Assembly: GCA_030019475.1 (NCBI GenBank)
Contig: JASEER010000006.1
Span: 1 to 64,000, forward strand
DNA: 64,000 bases
Direction: 5' to 3'
Source: Thermoanaerobacterales bacterium
GTDB taxonomy: Bacteria; Bacillota; Desulfotomaculia; Desulfotomaculales; JASEER01
A model generated the notes under the pieces. That model had not been told where the DNA came from. It made no database searches and saw only the letters and a program-made list of their open reading frames with translations. Both the position numbers and the translations under genes were made by a program. Shown here one piece after another: positions 25,180 to 37,200 of the stretch (positions are counted from its first letter, which is position 1; each line of letters starts with the position of its first letter).

Positions 25180-25926
25180 GTGGCGGCGGAAGGTTTCAGC
25201 ATCGAACACATAGAGCATCAGATCGACATCTGGGGGATCGAGCCGACCTGGCATCTTGGACAGCTGGCCGGCTACCCCATCGACCTCAACGGGAAGACCA
25301 TCGTCTTCACCTGGGTCGCCATGGGATTGGTATTGTTGCTGGGTTGGGTCTGCGCCCGAGGGACGAGCCTTCGCAAACCGTCGAAGATGGCCTCGCTTAT
25401 GGAAATGATCCTGGAGTTCCTGCGCGGGCTGATGAACGACAACATGTCGTGGCAGAAGGGCGCTGCGGTATTCCCCATCATCATCACCTACTTCCTGTTC
25501 ATCAGCGCGATGAACATTCTGGGACTGGTGCCTACGGCCATGGCCCCCACTTCGGATGTGAACACGACCTTCGGCCTGGCCCTGATTACCTTTGTCCTGA
25601 TCTACGTCTGGGGCATCCGGTACAAGGGACTCGGCTACTTTAAGCATTATCTCCAACCATTCCCGTTCTTCCTACCCATTACCATCCTGGAGGACTTGGC
25701 CAAACCCGTTACCCTGGCCTTCCGACTTTTCGGCAACATGAAGGGTAAAGAGATCATGGTACTGGCCCTGCTGGGCCTGATCACCGGCGTGGCCGAGGTA
25801 GCCGGCGGCTTCACGGCCTCCGTGGTCTGGCTTGGATTCGGACTCTTCGTGTCCTTCATCCAGGCCTTCATCTTTACCATGTTATCTATTGCCTACATCG
25901 GCATGGCGGTAGCGGATGACCACTAA
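25180..25926 (+). CDS. atpB: F1Fo ATP synthase subunit a
   Basis: About 248 residues, with the essential arginine in KPVTLAFRLFGNM (helix 4) and the C-terminal helix ending FIQAFIFTMLSIAYIGMAV. GTG at 25180 (12 bases after AAGGAGG) is preferred; GTG at 25168 overlaps the binding site. Forms the ion half-channels against the c-ring. Confidence 0.95.
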   Translation: MAAEGFSIEHIEHQIDIWGIEPTWHLGQLAGYPIDLNGKTIVFTWVAMGLVLLLGWVCARGTSLRKPSKMASLMEMILEFLRGLMNDNMSWQKGAAVFPIIITYFLFISAMNILGLVPTAMAPTSDVNTTFGLALITFVLIYVWGIRYKGLGYFKHYLQPFPFFLPITILEDLAKPVTLAFRLFGNMKGKEIMVLALLGLITGVAEVAGGFTASVVWLGFGLFVSFIQAFIFTMLSIAYIGMAVADDH

Positions 25927-25975
25927 GGACAAAAACTTAATATCAGGTAATTATCATTGAGGAGGGAACTACATA

Positions 25976-26212
25976 ATGGATCTCGCTGCTGGTGCTGCTC
26001 TTGGTATGGGTATCGCTGCTGGTGTCGGAGCTATGGGCGCTGCTATCGGTGACGGTATCGTGACCGGTAAGCTCCTCGAGGGCGTAGCCCGTCAGCCGGA
26101 AGCCCGCGGCTCCCTGATGACCCTGATGTTCATCTCCGTCGGTCTGATCGAGTCCCTGCCGATTATCGCCATCGTTATCGCCTTCATCCTGATGGGCAAG
26201 CTTGGCGGCTGA
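25976..26212 (+). CDS. atpE: F1Fo ATP synthase subunit c
   Basis: 78 residues, two helices with the polar loop VARQPEARG. The ion-binding carboxylate is the glutamate of [11 protein letters not shown] in helix 2. At the helix-1 position where Na+-dependent c subunits carry glutamine there is an aspartate (IGDGIVTG), while the Ser after the Glu is kept. Ion specificity therefore cannot be assigned confidently; H+ is more likely. Confidence 0.96.
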   Translation: MDLAAGAALGMGIAAGVGAMGAAIGDGIVTGKLLEGVARQPEARGSLMTLMFISVGLIESLPIIAIVIAFILMGKLGG

Positions 26213-26224
26213 TGCACAAACCGG

Positions 26225-26265
26225 GTAGCAGGTTTTAGGTTCGACGCCAGACCGAAACCTGCTAC
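26225..26265 (+). other. Intercistronic hairpin between atpE and atpF
   Basis: An 11-bp perfect stem GTAGCAGGTTT (26225-26235) / AAACCTGCTAC (26255-26265) with a 19-base loop, 12 bases after the atpE stop and followed by GTGTTTCCTTTC. It probably stabilises or partly terminates the mRNA, which would raise c-subunit output over the distal genes. Confidence 0.6.
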
Positions 26266-26318
26266 GTGTTTCCTTTCAGAATCCGTCGTAATCGTGAAGG
26301 AAGGGGGCAGGTTGCCAG

Positions 26319-26807
26319 GTGCTGGAATTTAACGCGACACTATTAGCACAGATCTTCCACTTCTTCCTTCTGCTGGTGTTGTTGCGCTTAGTGGCCTACA
26401 AGCCGTTGCTCAAGGTGCTCGAGGACCGGCAAAAGTTCGTCGCCGATAACATTGCGCAGGCCGAACAGCAGCGGCTGGACGCCGAGAAGGTCAAGGCCGA
26501 CCTGGAGGCCGAGCTGCGCAAGGCCCGCGAGCAGGCGCAGGAGATGATCGAGCGGGCGGCCAAGGCGGGCGAGGAGCAGGCGCAGGCCATCATCGAGGCG
26601 GCCAAGAACGAGGCGGTCCGCCTGAAGGAAAGCGCGATGCAGGACATCCAGCGGGAGAAGGATAAAGCGGTCGCCGAACTACGCGACCAGGCGGCTTCCC
26701 TGGCGGTGCTTGTGGCGGCCAAGGTGGTGAAGAAGGGCCTGGACGTCGATGCGCAGAGCGCCCTGGTGCAGGACGCCATTAAAGAGGTGAGCAGCCTGCC
26801 ATGTTAA
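26319..26807 (+). CDS. atpF: F1Fo ATP synthase subunit b
   Basis: 162 residues: one N-terminal membrane helix ([27 protein letters not shown]) and a long charged coiled coil, the peripheral stalk. GTG at 26319 is the start. The last 7 bases overlap atpH. Confidence 0.94.
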   Translation: MLEFNATLLAQIFHFFLLLVLLRLVAYKPLLKVLEDRQKFVADNIAQAEQQRLDAEKVKADLEAELRKAREQAQEMIERAAKAGEEQAQAIIEAAKNEAVRLKESAMQDIQREKDKAVAELRDQAASLAVLVAAKVVKKGLDVDAQSALVQDAIKEVSSLPC

Positions 26808-27349
26808 AAGGGGCTGTGGCGCAACGTTACGCGCAGGCGCTTTTCGACATCGCCGGCGAGCAGAACCTGATCGACAGGCTGGAGAACGACCTCAGGGGGG
26901 TGCTCGGGGCCCTGGATGGTTCGCGCGACCTGGCGCGTGTTCTCTATCACCCCCAGGTGCCGACCGACGTCAAGAAGAGCGTCCTCAAAGAAATCTTCGC
27001 CGATCAGGTTTCTCCGGTGATACTCAACTTTCTCGGGGTCGTCCTTGACGCCCGCCGGGAGTTCTTCCTGAAGGCCATCGCCGAGGAGTACTTCCGGATG
27101 GCGAACCAGACCCGCAACATCGCGGAGGTCACCGTCACTTCGGCGGTACCGATCTCGATCGTGCAAAAAGTCAACCTTATGGACGCCCTGGCGAAGATGA
27201 CGGGTAAGGAAATCCGTGTGCATTACCAGGAGGATCCCGAGATCCTGGGCGGCCTGGTCATCCGCATCGGCGACCGGATCATCGACGCCAGCGTGAAGCG
27301 CCAGCTCGAGCGGATCCGGGAGCAGATCCGCGAAACTCAAGTAGGATAG
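26801..27349 (+). CDS. atpH: F1Fo ATP synthase subunit delta
   Basis: 182 residues, typical delta/OSCP length. N-terminal [15 protein letters not shown] and C-terminal [23 protein letters not shown] are the family signatures. ATG at 26801 overlaps the end of atpF, indicating translational coupling. Confidence 0.95.
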   Translation: MLKGAVAQRYAQALFDIAGEQNLIDRLENDLRGVLGALDGSRDLARVLYHPQVPTDVKKSVLKEIFADQVSPVILNFLGVVLDARREFFLKAIAEEYFRMANQTRNIAEVTVTSAVPISIVQKVNLMDALAKMTGKEIRVHYQEDPEILGGLVIRIGDRIIDASVKRQLERIREQIRETQVG

Positions 27350-27355
27350 GGGTGA

Positions 27356-28897
<1,542 letters not shown>

Positions 28898-28935
28898 GAC
28901 GCCGGGCGGATCTCCGGGGAAAGTGAGGTGTAAGG

Positions 28936-31244
<2,309 letters not shown>

Positions 31245-31255
31245 GCTAGGTGCCG

Positions 31256-31288
31256 TTTTAAGTAAGGGGTCAGGCCCTTTACTTAAAA
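31256..31288. repeat. Palindromic repeat R4 between atpD and atpC
   Basis: TTTTAAGTAAGGGG (31256-31269), TCAGG, CCCTTTACTTAAAA (31275-31288, one change). Inserted within the ATP synthase operon, 12 bases after the atpD stop. Confidence 0.93.
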
Positions 31289-31337
31289 ATGATGCGCCCC
31301 CCGCGGGGAAACGGAAACGAGGGGAGTGCCTGATAAC

Positions 31338-31754
31338 ATGGCAGAAAAAACACAAAAGCTGACAGTGGTCACCCCGGCGCGGATCGTCTACACCGACGAC
31401 GTGCGGATGGTGCACGCCGTCGGCACCGACGGTGACCTGGGTGTCCTGCCCGAGCACGCCCCGCTGATCACCAGCCTTAAGATCAGTATCCTCCGTGTAC
31501 AGAAGGAAGGCAAGTGGACGAAGCTGGCGGTGAGCGGCGGCTTCATGGAGGTCAAGGACTCGAACGCGGTTATCCTGGCCAACGCCGCTGAGCTGGCCGA
31601 GGAGATCGACGTCGCCCGCGCGCAGCGGGCCAAGGAGCGGGCCGAGCAGCGGCTCGCCTCCAAGAGCCCCGAGATCGACATCGCGCGCGCCGAGGCCGCC
31701 CTGGCCCGGGCCCTGGCCCGGCTCAAAGCGGCCCAGCCCGACTCCATGCACTAG
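31338..31754 (+). CDS. atpC: F1Fo ATP synthase subunit epsilon
   Basis: About 138 residues: N-terminal beta-sandwich (LTVVTPARIVYTDDVRMVHAVG, GDLGVLPEHAPLITSLK) and a C-terminal two-helix domain rich in Ala/Arg/Glu, which inhibits ATP hydrolysis. ATG at 31338 is preferred over GTG at 31326, which sits on the GAGGGGAG binding site. Last gene of the atp operon. Confidence 0.95.
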   Translation: MAEKTQKLTVVTPARIVYTDDVRMVHAVGTDGDLGVLPEHAPLITSLKISILRVQKEGKWTKLAVSGGFMEVKDSNAVILANAAELAEEIDVARAQRAKERAEQRLASKSPEIDIARAEAALARALARLKAAQPDSMH

Positions 31755-31760
31755 GGGTGC

Positions 31761-31785
31761 ACTAGGGGTCAGGCCCCCAACTTAT
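31761..31785. repeat. Decayed palindromic repeat R5
   Basis: AGGGGTCAGGCCCCC core followed by CAACTTATA, a degraded right arm of the same family, 7 bases after the atpC stop. Confidence 0.6.
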
Positions 31786-31823
31786 ATCTTGACTCAAAAA
31801 AGGGTGCAAATCCCGTACAGGGC

Positions 31824-31850
31824 TAGGGGCGGACCTCCGTGTCCGCCCTG
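31824..31850. repeat. GGGCGGAC hairpin repeat S1
   Basis: GGGCGGAC (31827-31834) and GTCCGCCC (31841-31848) with a CTCCGT loop, followed by TTTCTTTTTT. In this position it could also act as the atp operon terminator. Related copies lie at 37063, 37130 and 37434. Confidence 0.8.
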
Positions 31851-31857
31851 TTTCTTT

Positions 31858-31890
31858 TTTTAAGTAAGGGGTCAGGCCCCTTACTTAAAA
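31858..31890. repeat. Palindromic repeat R6 (perfect copy)
   Basis: TTTTAAGTAAGGGG (31858-31871), TCAGG, CCCCTTACTTAAAA (31877-31890); flanking T and A bases extend the stem by 2 bp. Lies directly after S1, between the atp operon and the GntR promoter. Confidence 0.95.
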
Positions 31891-31906
31891 AAGTACAACC
31901 TAACTC

Positions 31907-31935
31907 TTGCCGGCATTGCCCCAATCTTCTATAAT
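31907..31935 (+). promoter_or_regulatory. Sigma-A-type promoter of the GntR gene
   Basis: TTGCCG (31907-31912), 17-base spacer, perfect TATAAT (31930-31935). Same -35 and spacing as the rpmE promoter. The transcript would start just before the operator below. Confidence 0.75.
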
Positions 31936-31948
31936 ACTTCCAACCGGA

Positions 31949-31965
31949 TGGTATACCGTATACCA
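31949..31965. promoter_or_regulatory. GntR-type operator (17-bp perfect palindrome)
   Basis: TGGTATAC-C-GTATACCA, the TGGTnnACCA-like shape bound by FadR-subfamily GntR regulators. It lies about 14 bases after the -10 box and 17 bases before the regulator start, so binding would block transcription start or early elongation. Autorepression is the natural reading. Confidence 0.8.
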
Positions 31966-31981
31966 AAGAGGTGAAGGTAGA

Positions 31982-32680
31982 ATGCCCCACACGGTGTCCC
32001 TGAGACCCATTGAAACCGAACTGGAATCGCACATCCGTGACAAGGTTCACAGGAAGCTGCGCGAGGCCATCCTGAAAGGCGAACTCCAGGCGGGCGAACG
32101 CCTGATAGAACGCAGGCTGGCGGAACAGCTCGGCGTCAGCCGGACCCCCGTCCGCGAGGCCCTGCGCCTCCTGGAGCAGGAAGGCCTGGTATCCCATCTG
32201 CCTCGCGTTGGCGCGTTGGTGACCCAGGTAAACGACATGGAGGTCTACGAGGTATACCGCATCCGCGAGGTCCTGGAGGGCCTCGCCGCCCGCATGGCCG
32301 CCGAGAAGATCGAAGCTGAGCAACTGGCCCGCTTGTTCGAACTCCTGCGTTCCACCGAGGAGACGGCCTCCCACGGCGACCTGGACGCTATGGAAAGGGC
32401 CCACCGCGAGTTCAACGACACCATCTACCGGGCGGCCGGGAGCCCGCGCCTGTATGCCATGATCAACTCCCTGGTGGACTGCATCGCCCGCTACGCCAGG
32501 GCGGGGTGGCACTTCCAGCCGGGACGCGTCGCCGAGGCCACGCGGGAGCACCGCCGGCTGGCGGATGCCATCCGTCTCCGCGACGGCGACCTGGCCGAGC
32601 GGGTAGCCCGGGAGCACATCAACAACTCCCGGCACGCCTACTTCAAAAGGATGGCGGACCGTCCGGAAGAAGCGTATTGA
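31982..32680 (+). CDS. GntR-family regulator, FadR subfamily (FCD domain)
   Basis: 232 residues. The N-terminal winged helix (IRDKVHRKLREAILKGELQAGERL then RRLAEQLGVSRTPVREALRLLEQEGLV) is followed by an FCD ligand-binding domain of six helices with metal/ligand residues (HREFNDTIYRAAG, EHRRLADAI, REHINNSR). FCD regulators usually sense carboxylic acids. ATG at 31982 is chosen over an upstream in-frame frame because GAGGTGAAGG precedes it and the operator lies in the leader. It is followed by a TauE/SafE permease, the likely target. Confidence 0.9.
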   Translation: MPHTVSLRPIETELESHIRDKVHRKLREAILKGELQAGERLIERRLAEQLGVSRTPVREALRLLEQEGLVSHLPRVGALVTQVNDMEVYEVYRIREVLEGLAARMAAEKIEAEQLARLFELLRSTEETASHGDLDAMERAHREFNDTIYRAAGSPRLYAMINSLVDCIARYARAGWHFQPGRVAEATREHRRLADAIRLRDGDLAERVAREHINNSRHAYFKRMADRPEEAY

Positions 32681-32744
32681 TTCCCGCCGCATAAACAGAA
32701 CCTGAACGCCCAAAACGCGATACTTCGGAGAGGAGAGTCTAACA

Positions 32745-33515
32745 GTGTCGCCAACGGATGTCGCCCTCATCCTGGTCACGGGCATTGTCTGCGGGTTTGT
32801 CAACATCGTCGGGGGCGGGGGCTCCCTGATCTCGATGCCCGTGCTGATTTTCCTGGGCCTGCCCTCGGCCGTGGCCAACGGCACCAACCGCGTGGCCCTG
32901 ATGGTCCAGAGCCTGGTGGCCATCGGGTACTTCCGCCGGAAAGGCTTCTTCTACCCCAAGCTGAGCGTCATGCTCGGCATTCCCGCCGTCCTGGGCTCCA
33001 TCGCCGGGGCAAGGTTCGCCATCTCCCTTTCCGACGAGATGTTCAACAAGGTCCTGGCCATCGTCATGTTGACGGTGATGGTCCTCATCATCTGGCGCCC
33101 CGAGAAGAGATTCCTGCAGCAGGAGCGCGAGGACTTCAGCCGCCTGCGCCTCGCCGCCGCGGCCCTGGTCTTCTTCGGCGTCGGTTTCTACGGGGGGTTC
33201 ATCCAGGCCGGCGTGGGGTTCATCATCATCGCCGCCCTGGCCCTCATCACCGGCTTGTCGCTGGTCAAGATCAACAGCCTGAAGGTCCTGATCACCCTCA
33301 TCTACATGACCTCATCGCTCCTGGTCTTCGTCCTCAGCGGCAAGGTCGACTGGCTGCTGGGCTTCGCCCTGGCCGCGGGCAACGCCGTGGGCGCCTACCT
33401 GGGCAGCGCCTTCTCCGTGCACAAGGGCGACAGATGGATCCGCGCGTTCCTCGTCGTCTCCGTGGTCCTGATGTCCGCCAGGCTGCTCAACGTCCACAAA
33501 CTGCTGGGCCTGTAG
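32745..33515 (+). CDS. TauE/SafE-family permease (COG0730)
   Basis: 256 residues, about eight helices in two halves; N-terminal GFVNIVGGGGSLISMPVL and ANGTNRVAL are the family signature, and GFYGGFIQAGVGFIIIAAL is the second-half repeat. Family members export sulfite, sulfoacetate or related organo-anions. With an FCD-type GntR regulator directly upstream, an acid-inducible export or uptake function is likely; the substrate cannot be read from sequence. GTG at 32745 follows GGAGAGG. Confidence 0.85.
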   Translation: MSPTDVALILVTGIVCGFVNIVGGGGSLISMPVLIFLGLPSAVANGTNRVALMVQSLVAIGYFRRKGFFYPKLSVMLGIPAVLGSIAGARFAISLSDEMFNKVLAIVMLTVMVLIIWRPEKRFLQQEREDFSRLRLAAAALVFFGVGFYGGFIQAGVGFIIIAALALITGLSLVKINSLKVLITLIYMTSSLLVFVLSGKVDWLLGFALAAGNAVGAYLGSAFSVHKGDRWIRAFLVVSVVLMSARLLNVHKLLGL

Positions 33516-33637
33516 CCGCTGAAAGCCCCGTTTCTCTCCTGTTGAAAAAAACCGTCCCCCAAAGGCCCACCCAAAATGTGGCTTCTCCTCCGAATAAGTC
33601 GTATAAAAGAACTCTCGTCAAGTAAGGAGGAGATAGC

Positions 33638-34237
33638 ATGAATCGATTGTGGGTAGCGGCAATGGCAACGGCGTTTGTCCTTGTTTCCGCTTTTCCCGCG
33701 CTGGCAATCCAGGGCGAGTCGCCCGCCGGAAAAGGCAACGGAGTCATGCTGCAAGACCAGCAGCGCCTGCAGTTGCAGGATCAGACCTGCCTGAGCGGCG
33801 ACGCCGCGCAGGCGCAGACCAGGACGATGCTGCAGACTGAGCAGCGGGCCACGCAGGGCAAGGGCGCCGGGTGCCGGCTGGTGGTCAACAACCGTGAGTG
33901 CGTCTTCGGTGATGTGCAGCCCCTCGTGAAGTCCGGCCGCGTACTGGTCCCGGTGCGGGCGGTCACCGAAGCCCTCGGGGCCACGGTGCAGTGGAACCAG
34001 CAGACCCGGACGGCGACCATCTCCACGGGTGACAAAATGCTGACGCTGAGGCTTGAAGAGAGGATCGCCCTGGTCAACGGCAAGGAGATCACCCTTGACG
34101 TTCCCGCGAAGTCGGAGCGGGGGCGGGTGGTTGTTCCCCTCCGCTTCATCGCCCAGGCCCTCGGGTATAACGTCGGTTACGATATTGCTACAGGAACGGT
34201 CACGGTGGAATCGCCCCAACCCACAGAAGTTAATTAA
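33638..34237 (+). CDS. Secreted copper-amine-oxidase-N-type stalk-domain protein
   Basis: 199 residues with a clear signal peptide (VAAMATAFVLVSAFPALA). A Gln-rich linker is followed by a stalk domain: VVNNRECVFGDVQPLVKSGRVLVPVRAVTEALGA, then VNGKEITLDVPAK and GRVVVPLRFIAQALGYNV. These domains are common on clostridial cell-surface proteins and are not catalytic oxidases. ATG at 33638 follows AAGGAGGAG. Ends at a rho-independent terminator. Confidence 0.85.
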   Translation: MNRLWVAAMATAFVLVSAFPALAIQGESPAGKGNGVMLQDQQRLQLQDQTCLSGDAAQAQTRTMLQTEQRATQGKGAGCRLVVNNRECVFGDVQPLVKSGRVLVPVRAVTEALGATVQWNQQTRTATISTGDKMLTLRLEERIALVNGKEITLDVPAKSERGRVVVPLRFIAQALGYNVGYDIATGTVTVESPQPTEVN

Positions 34238-34299
34238 CGGTCAGTCACCGAATTGACTAAACCTGCCACAGCCGACCGGTAACTCCCATACCCCATCCG

Positions 34300-34326
34300 G
34301 CCCCGTGCATCGGGGCTTTCTTCTTT
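34300..34326 (+). terminator. Rho-independent terminator
   Basis: GCCCCG (34300-34305), TGCAT loop, CGGGGC (34311-34316), then TTTCTTCTTT. Terminates the stalk-domain protein gene. Confidence 0.8.
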
Positions 34327-34338
34327 AACCCCCTCATC

Positions 34339-34366
34339 TTTTAAGTAAAGGGCCCGACCCCCGTTT
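34339..34366. repeat. Decayed palindromic repeat R7
   Basis: TTTTAAGTAAAGGG left arm is kept; the right side has decayed to CCCCCGTTTA. Lies just after the terminator at 34300, upstream of spoIID. Confidence 0.7.
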
Positions 34367-34450
34367 AGCCCATGGAAGCCATGGGAAAAATATGCATAGA
34401 AGCCAACCGCTTCGCATAGCCATGGGACAACGGTGAGGGAGGGGTGACGT

Positions 34451-35425
34451 GTGCGCCGGCTTATCCTGGGACTGATCATCATTCTGGGGGTGCTCTGGCT
34501 GGCCTACCCGGACGGCCAGCGGCAGGCCTACCAGGACCTCGCCCGGGACGTCCGGCCGGAACCGAAGCCCCACGTCGCCGACAAGGTCCGCGTCTACCTG
34601 CACGGGGAAGACCGCGTGGTCACCCTCTCCATGGAGGAGTACCTTGCCGGCGTGGTGGCCGCCGAGATGCCGGCCGACTTCCCGCCCGAGGCCCTCAAGG
34701 CGCAGGCCGTCTGCGCCCGCACCTACATCGTCAAGCGCCTGGCAGGCGGCGGCGCCGTCAACAACCCTCACCCCGGGTCCGACATCTGCGACGACCCGCG
34801 CCACGGCCAGGCCTGGCTCTCCCGCGACCAGCTCAAGGCCCGCTGGGGAATGCTGGAGTACTACCGCCACTACTACAAGATCCGTAAGGCCGTGGATGAG
34901 ACCCGGGGCGTGGTCATCACCTACCAGGGGCAACTCATCGACCCCGTCTACCACTCGTCCTGCGGCGGCCGTACCGAGAGCGCCGAGGACGTCTGGCAGG
35001 TCGACGCCCCCTATCTCCGGAGCGTCGAGTGCCCCTACGACCGCGACCCGCACCCCAACGAGCGCAAGACCTACACCCTGGCCGAAGTGGACGCCGCCCT
35101 CGGCACCGACCTGCGCGTCTTGCCGGCCGCCGGCGGGCGCCCCCCGGTCCACGTCCTGGAGACCACCTCCACCGGCCGGCCCAAGGTGCTCGCCGTCGGC
35201 AGCGAGCGCGTCTCGGCCACCGCTGTCCGCGACCGCCTCGACCTGCGCTCAACCAACTTCAAGATCGAGTACGCCGACGGCGAGCTGACCTTCGTCACCC
35301 GCGGCTACGGCCACGGCGTGGGCCTGTGCCAGTACGGGGCGGCCGGCCTGGCCGAGCACGGCCGCGACTACCGCACCATCCTGCGCCACTACTACCGGGG
35401 CATAGAACTCGCCAAACTCCCCTAA
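34451..35425 (+). CDS. spoIID: Stage II sporulation protein D (lytic transglycosylase)
   Basis: 324 residues: an N-terminal membrane anchor (LILGLIIILGVLWLAYP), then the SpoIID/LytB domain with MEEYLAGVVAAEMPADFPPEALKAQAVCARTY (catalytic Glu region), YHSSCGGRTESAEDVW and the C-terminal GYGHGVGLCQYGAAGLA. It degrades septal peptidoglycan for engulfment. GTG at 34451 follows GAGGGAGGGG. Followed by repeat R8, spoIIID and mbl; no spoIIQ-type M23 peptidase gene lies in the gap. Confidence 0.95.
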   Translation: MRRLILGLIIILGVLWLAYPDGQRQAYQDLARDVRPEPKPHVADKVRVYLHGEDRVVTLSMEEYLAGVVAAEMPADFPPEALKAQAVCARTYIVKRLAGGGAVNNPHPGSDICDDPRHGQAWLSRDQLKARWGMLEYYRHYYKIRKAVDETRGVVITYQGQLIDPVYHSSCGGRTESAEDVWQVDAPYLRSVECPYDRDPHPNERKTYTLAEVDAALGTDLRVLPAAGGRPPVHVLETTSTGRPKVLAVGSERVSATAVRDRLDLRSTNFKIEYADGELTFVTRGYGHGVGLCQYGAAGLAEHGRDYRTILRHYYRGIELAKLP

Positions 35426-35426
35426 G

Positions 35427-35459
35427 TTTTAAGTAAGGGGCCTGGCCCCTTACTTAAAA
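35427..35459. repeat. Palindromic repeat R8 (perfect arms)
   Basis: TTTTAAGTAAGGGG (35427-35440), CCTGG, CCCCTTACTTAAAA (35446-35459). Starts 2 bases after the spoIID stop. Confidence 0.95.
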
Positions 35460-35589
35460 GCGGTGCCGCAGGTAACGCCAGGGGGCAAAAAACTGCCACA
35501 TGCGGTGCCTTTTTCTATTTGTGGGCCAAGCATCAGCCCTCCCGCCCGCGCATATAAATCAGCAAATGCCTGGACCGGGAGGTAGGGGG

Positions 35590-35841
35590 ATGCAGGAGTA
35601 CATTCAGAAACGGGTACTCGACGTCTGCAACTATATCCTGGAAACCAACGCCACGGTCCGCCAGGCCGCGGTCGTTTTCAAAGTCAGCAAGAGTACGGTC
35701 CACAAGGATATGACCGAGCGGCTCCCCTCACTCAACAAAAAGCTCGCCCAGAAGATCCGCATGGTCCTCGAATTCAACAAGGCCGAGCGCCACCTCCGCG
35801 GCGGCGAGGCCACCCGCCGTAAATATAAAGAAAACGGGTAA
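35590..35841 (+). CDS. spoIIID: Stage III sporulation transcriptional regulator
   Basis: 83 residues, MQEYIQKRVLDVCNYILETN then the helix-turn-helix VRQAAVVFKVSKSTVHKDMTERL, near-canonical for SpoIIID. It modulates mother-cell gene expression under SigE. A longer in-frame extension exists, but ATG at 35590 behind GGTAGGGGG matches the family start. Confidence 0.97.
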   Translation: MQEYIQKRVLDVCNYILETNATVRQAAVVFKVSKSTVHKDMTERLPSLNKKLAQKIRMVLEFNKAERHLRGGEATRRKYKENG

Positions 35842-36003
35842 AATCCTGGCGGCTGTAGAGGAATACCCCCGAATCGTGTAGAATATACCTGGTTGATAAA
35901 ACTCTGCCTGGCTAGAGGCAGGCGTGACCGCGCCGGTCCCACGGGGCACCCCTCCCTCCCGGGACAAGCCCTCGGCCTGTAAGCGGAAGACGGAGGGTTA
36001 ACC

Positions 36004-37038
36004 GTGTTCAACTGGGCCCCCGACATCGGCATCGACCTCGGTACCGCGACGGTGCTCGTCTACGTCAAGGGCAAGGGCATCGTCCTGCGGGAGCCCTCGG
36101 TGGTGGCCATCAACAAGGACTCCGGACAGATCATCGCCGTCGGCCAGGAGGCCCGGCGGATGCTCGGCCGCACCCCGGGCAACATTGTCGCCACCCGCCC
36201 CCTGCGCGACGGCGTCATCGCTGATTTCGACGTCACCGAAAGGATGCTCCGCTACTTCATCAATAAAGCCGGCTGCCGCCGTATGTTCCTCCGCCCGCGG
36301 GTCATGATCTGCATCCCGGCGGAGGTCACCGGCGTCGAAGAGCGCGCCGTGCGCCAGGCCGCCCTGCAGGCCGGCGCCCGACAGGCGCACGTCATCGAGG
36401 AGCCCATGGCCGCCGCCCTCGGGGCCGGGGTGGACGTCTCCCAGGCCAGCGGGTCCATGATCGTCGACATCGGCGGCGGCACCACCGATGTCGCCGTCAT
36501 CTCCCTCGGCGGTATCGTCGCCGCGACTTCGATTAAGGTCGGCGGGGACAAGTTCGACGAGGCCATCGTCCGCTACGCCCGCCGGGAGTTCAGCCTCATG
36601 ATCGGCGAGCGTTCGGCCGAGGAGCTCAAGATCGATGTCGGTACCGCCTACCCGTCCCGCACCGAGGATCGCCGGATGCCGGTCCGGGGCCGCGACGTCG
36701 TCAGCGGGCTGCCGAAGGCGGTTGAGGTCAGCTCCCGCCAGATCTGGGAGGCCATCCAGGAGCCCCTGCTGGCCGTCGTGGCCGCCGTCAAGGAGGTCCT
36801 GGAGAAGACCCCGCCGGAACTGGCCGCCGACCTGGTCCACAAGGGGATCATCATGACCGGCGGCGGTTCCCTGCTCAACGGACTCGACAACCTAATCAGC
36901 GAGGAGACAGGCCTGCCGGCCATGCTCGCCGACGACCCCGTCTCCTGCGTCGCCCTGGGCACCGGCCGCGCCCTGTCAATGATCGGCGTCCTGCCCGGCT
37001 CCCCCAAGCAGCCGAACATCTTCCGCCGCGTGGTCTAA
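36004..37038 (+). CDS. mbl: MreB-family cell-shape protein (Mbl-like)
   Basis: 344 residues, actin fold: phosphate-1 IGIDLGTATVLVYVKGKGI, phosphate-2 VDIGGGTTDVAVISLGG, adenosine motif MTGGGSLLNGLD. Its place right after spoIIID is that of mbl in Bacillus and clostridia. The mreC and mreD genes do not follow, consistent with Mbl and not the mreBCD copy. GTG at 36004 is the start. Confidence 0.95.
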   Translation: MFNWAPDIGIDLGTATVLVYVKGKGIVLREPSVVAINKDSGQIIAVGQEARRMLGRTPGNIVATRPLRDGVIADFDVTERMLRYFINKAGCRRMFLRPRVMICIPAEVTGVEERAVRQAALQAGARQAHVIEEPMAAALGAGVDVSQASGSMIVDIGGGTTDVAVISLGGIVAATSIKVGGDKFDEAIVRYARREFSLMIGERSAEELKIDVGTAYPSRTEDRRMPVRGRDVVSGLPKAVEVSSRQIWEAIQEPLLAVVAAVKEVLEKTPPELAADLVHKGIIMTGGGSLLNGLDNLISEETGLPAMLADDPVSCVALGTGRALSMIGVLPGSPKQPNIFRRVV

Positions 37039-37062
37039 AGATATAGGCTTCCTTAGAAAGGC

Positions 37063-37087
37063 AGGGGCCGACCTCCGCGTCGGCCCG
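37063..37087. repeat. GGGCGGAC-type hairpin repeat S2, with compensatory change
   Basis: GGGCCGAC (37065-37072) and GTCGGCCC (37079-37086). Compared with S1, one G-C pair is flipped to C-G on both arms, so pairing is kept. Confidence 0.8.
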
Positions 37088-37129
37088 TGATCCATAGCCC
37101 TACGCCAACGAAGGCTCCCCTTAGTATCA

Positions 37130-37154
37130 TAGGGGCGGCCTCTGCGTCCGCCCG
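37130..37154. repeat. GGGCGGAC-type hairpin repeat S3
   Basis: GGGCGG (37133-37138) and CCGCCC (37148-37153) in the frame TAGGGG...CCCG, 40 bases downstream of S2. Confidence 0.75.
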
Positions 37155-37200
37155 TAATCCGTATAAGTTTTAGGTATCGTGATACAGGGTGGGTAATCCG

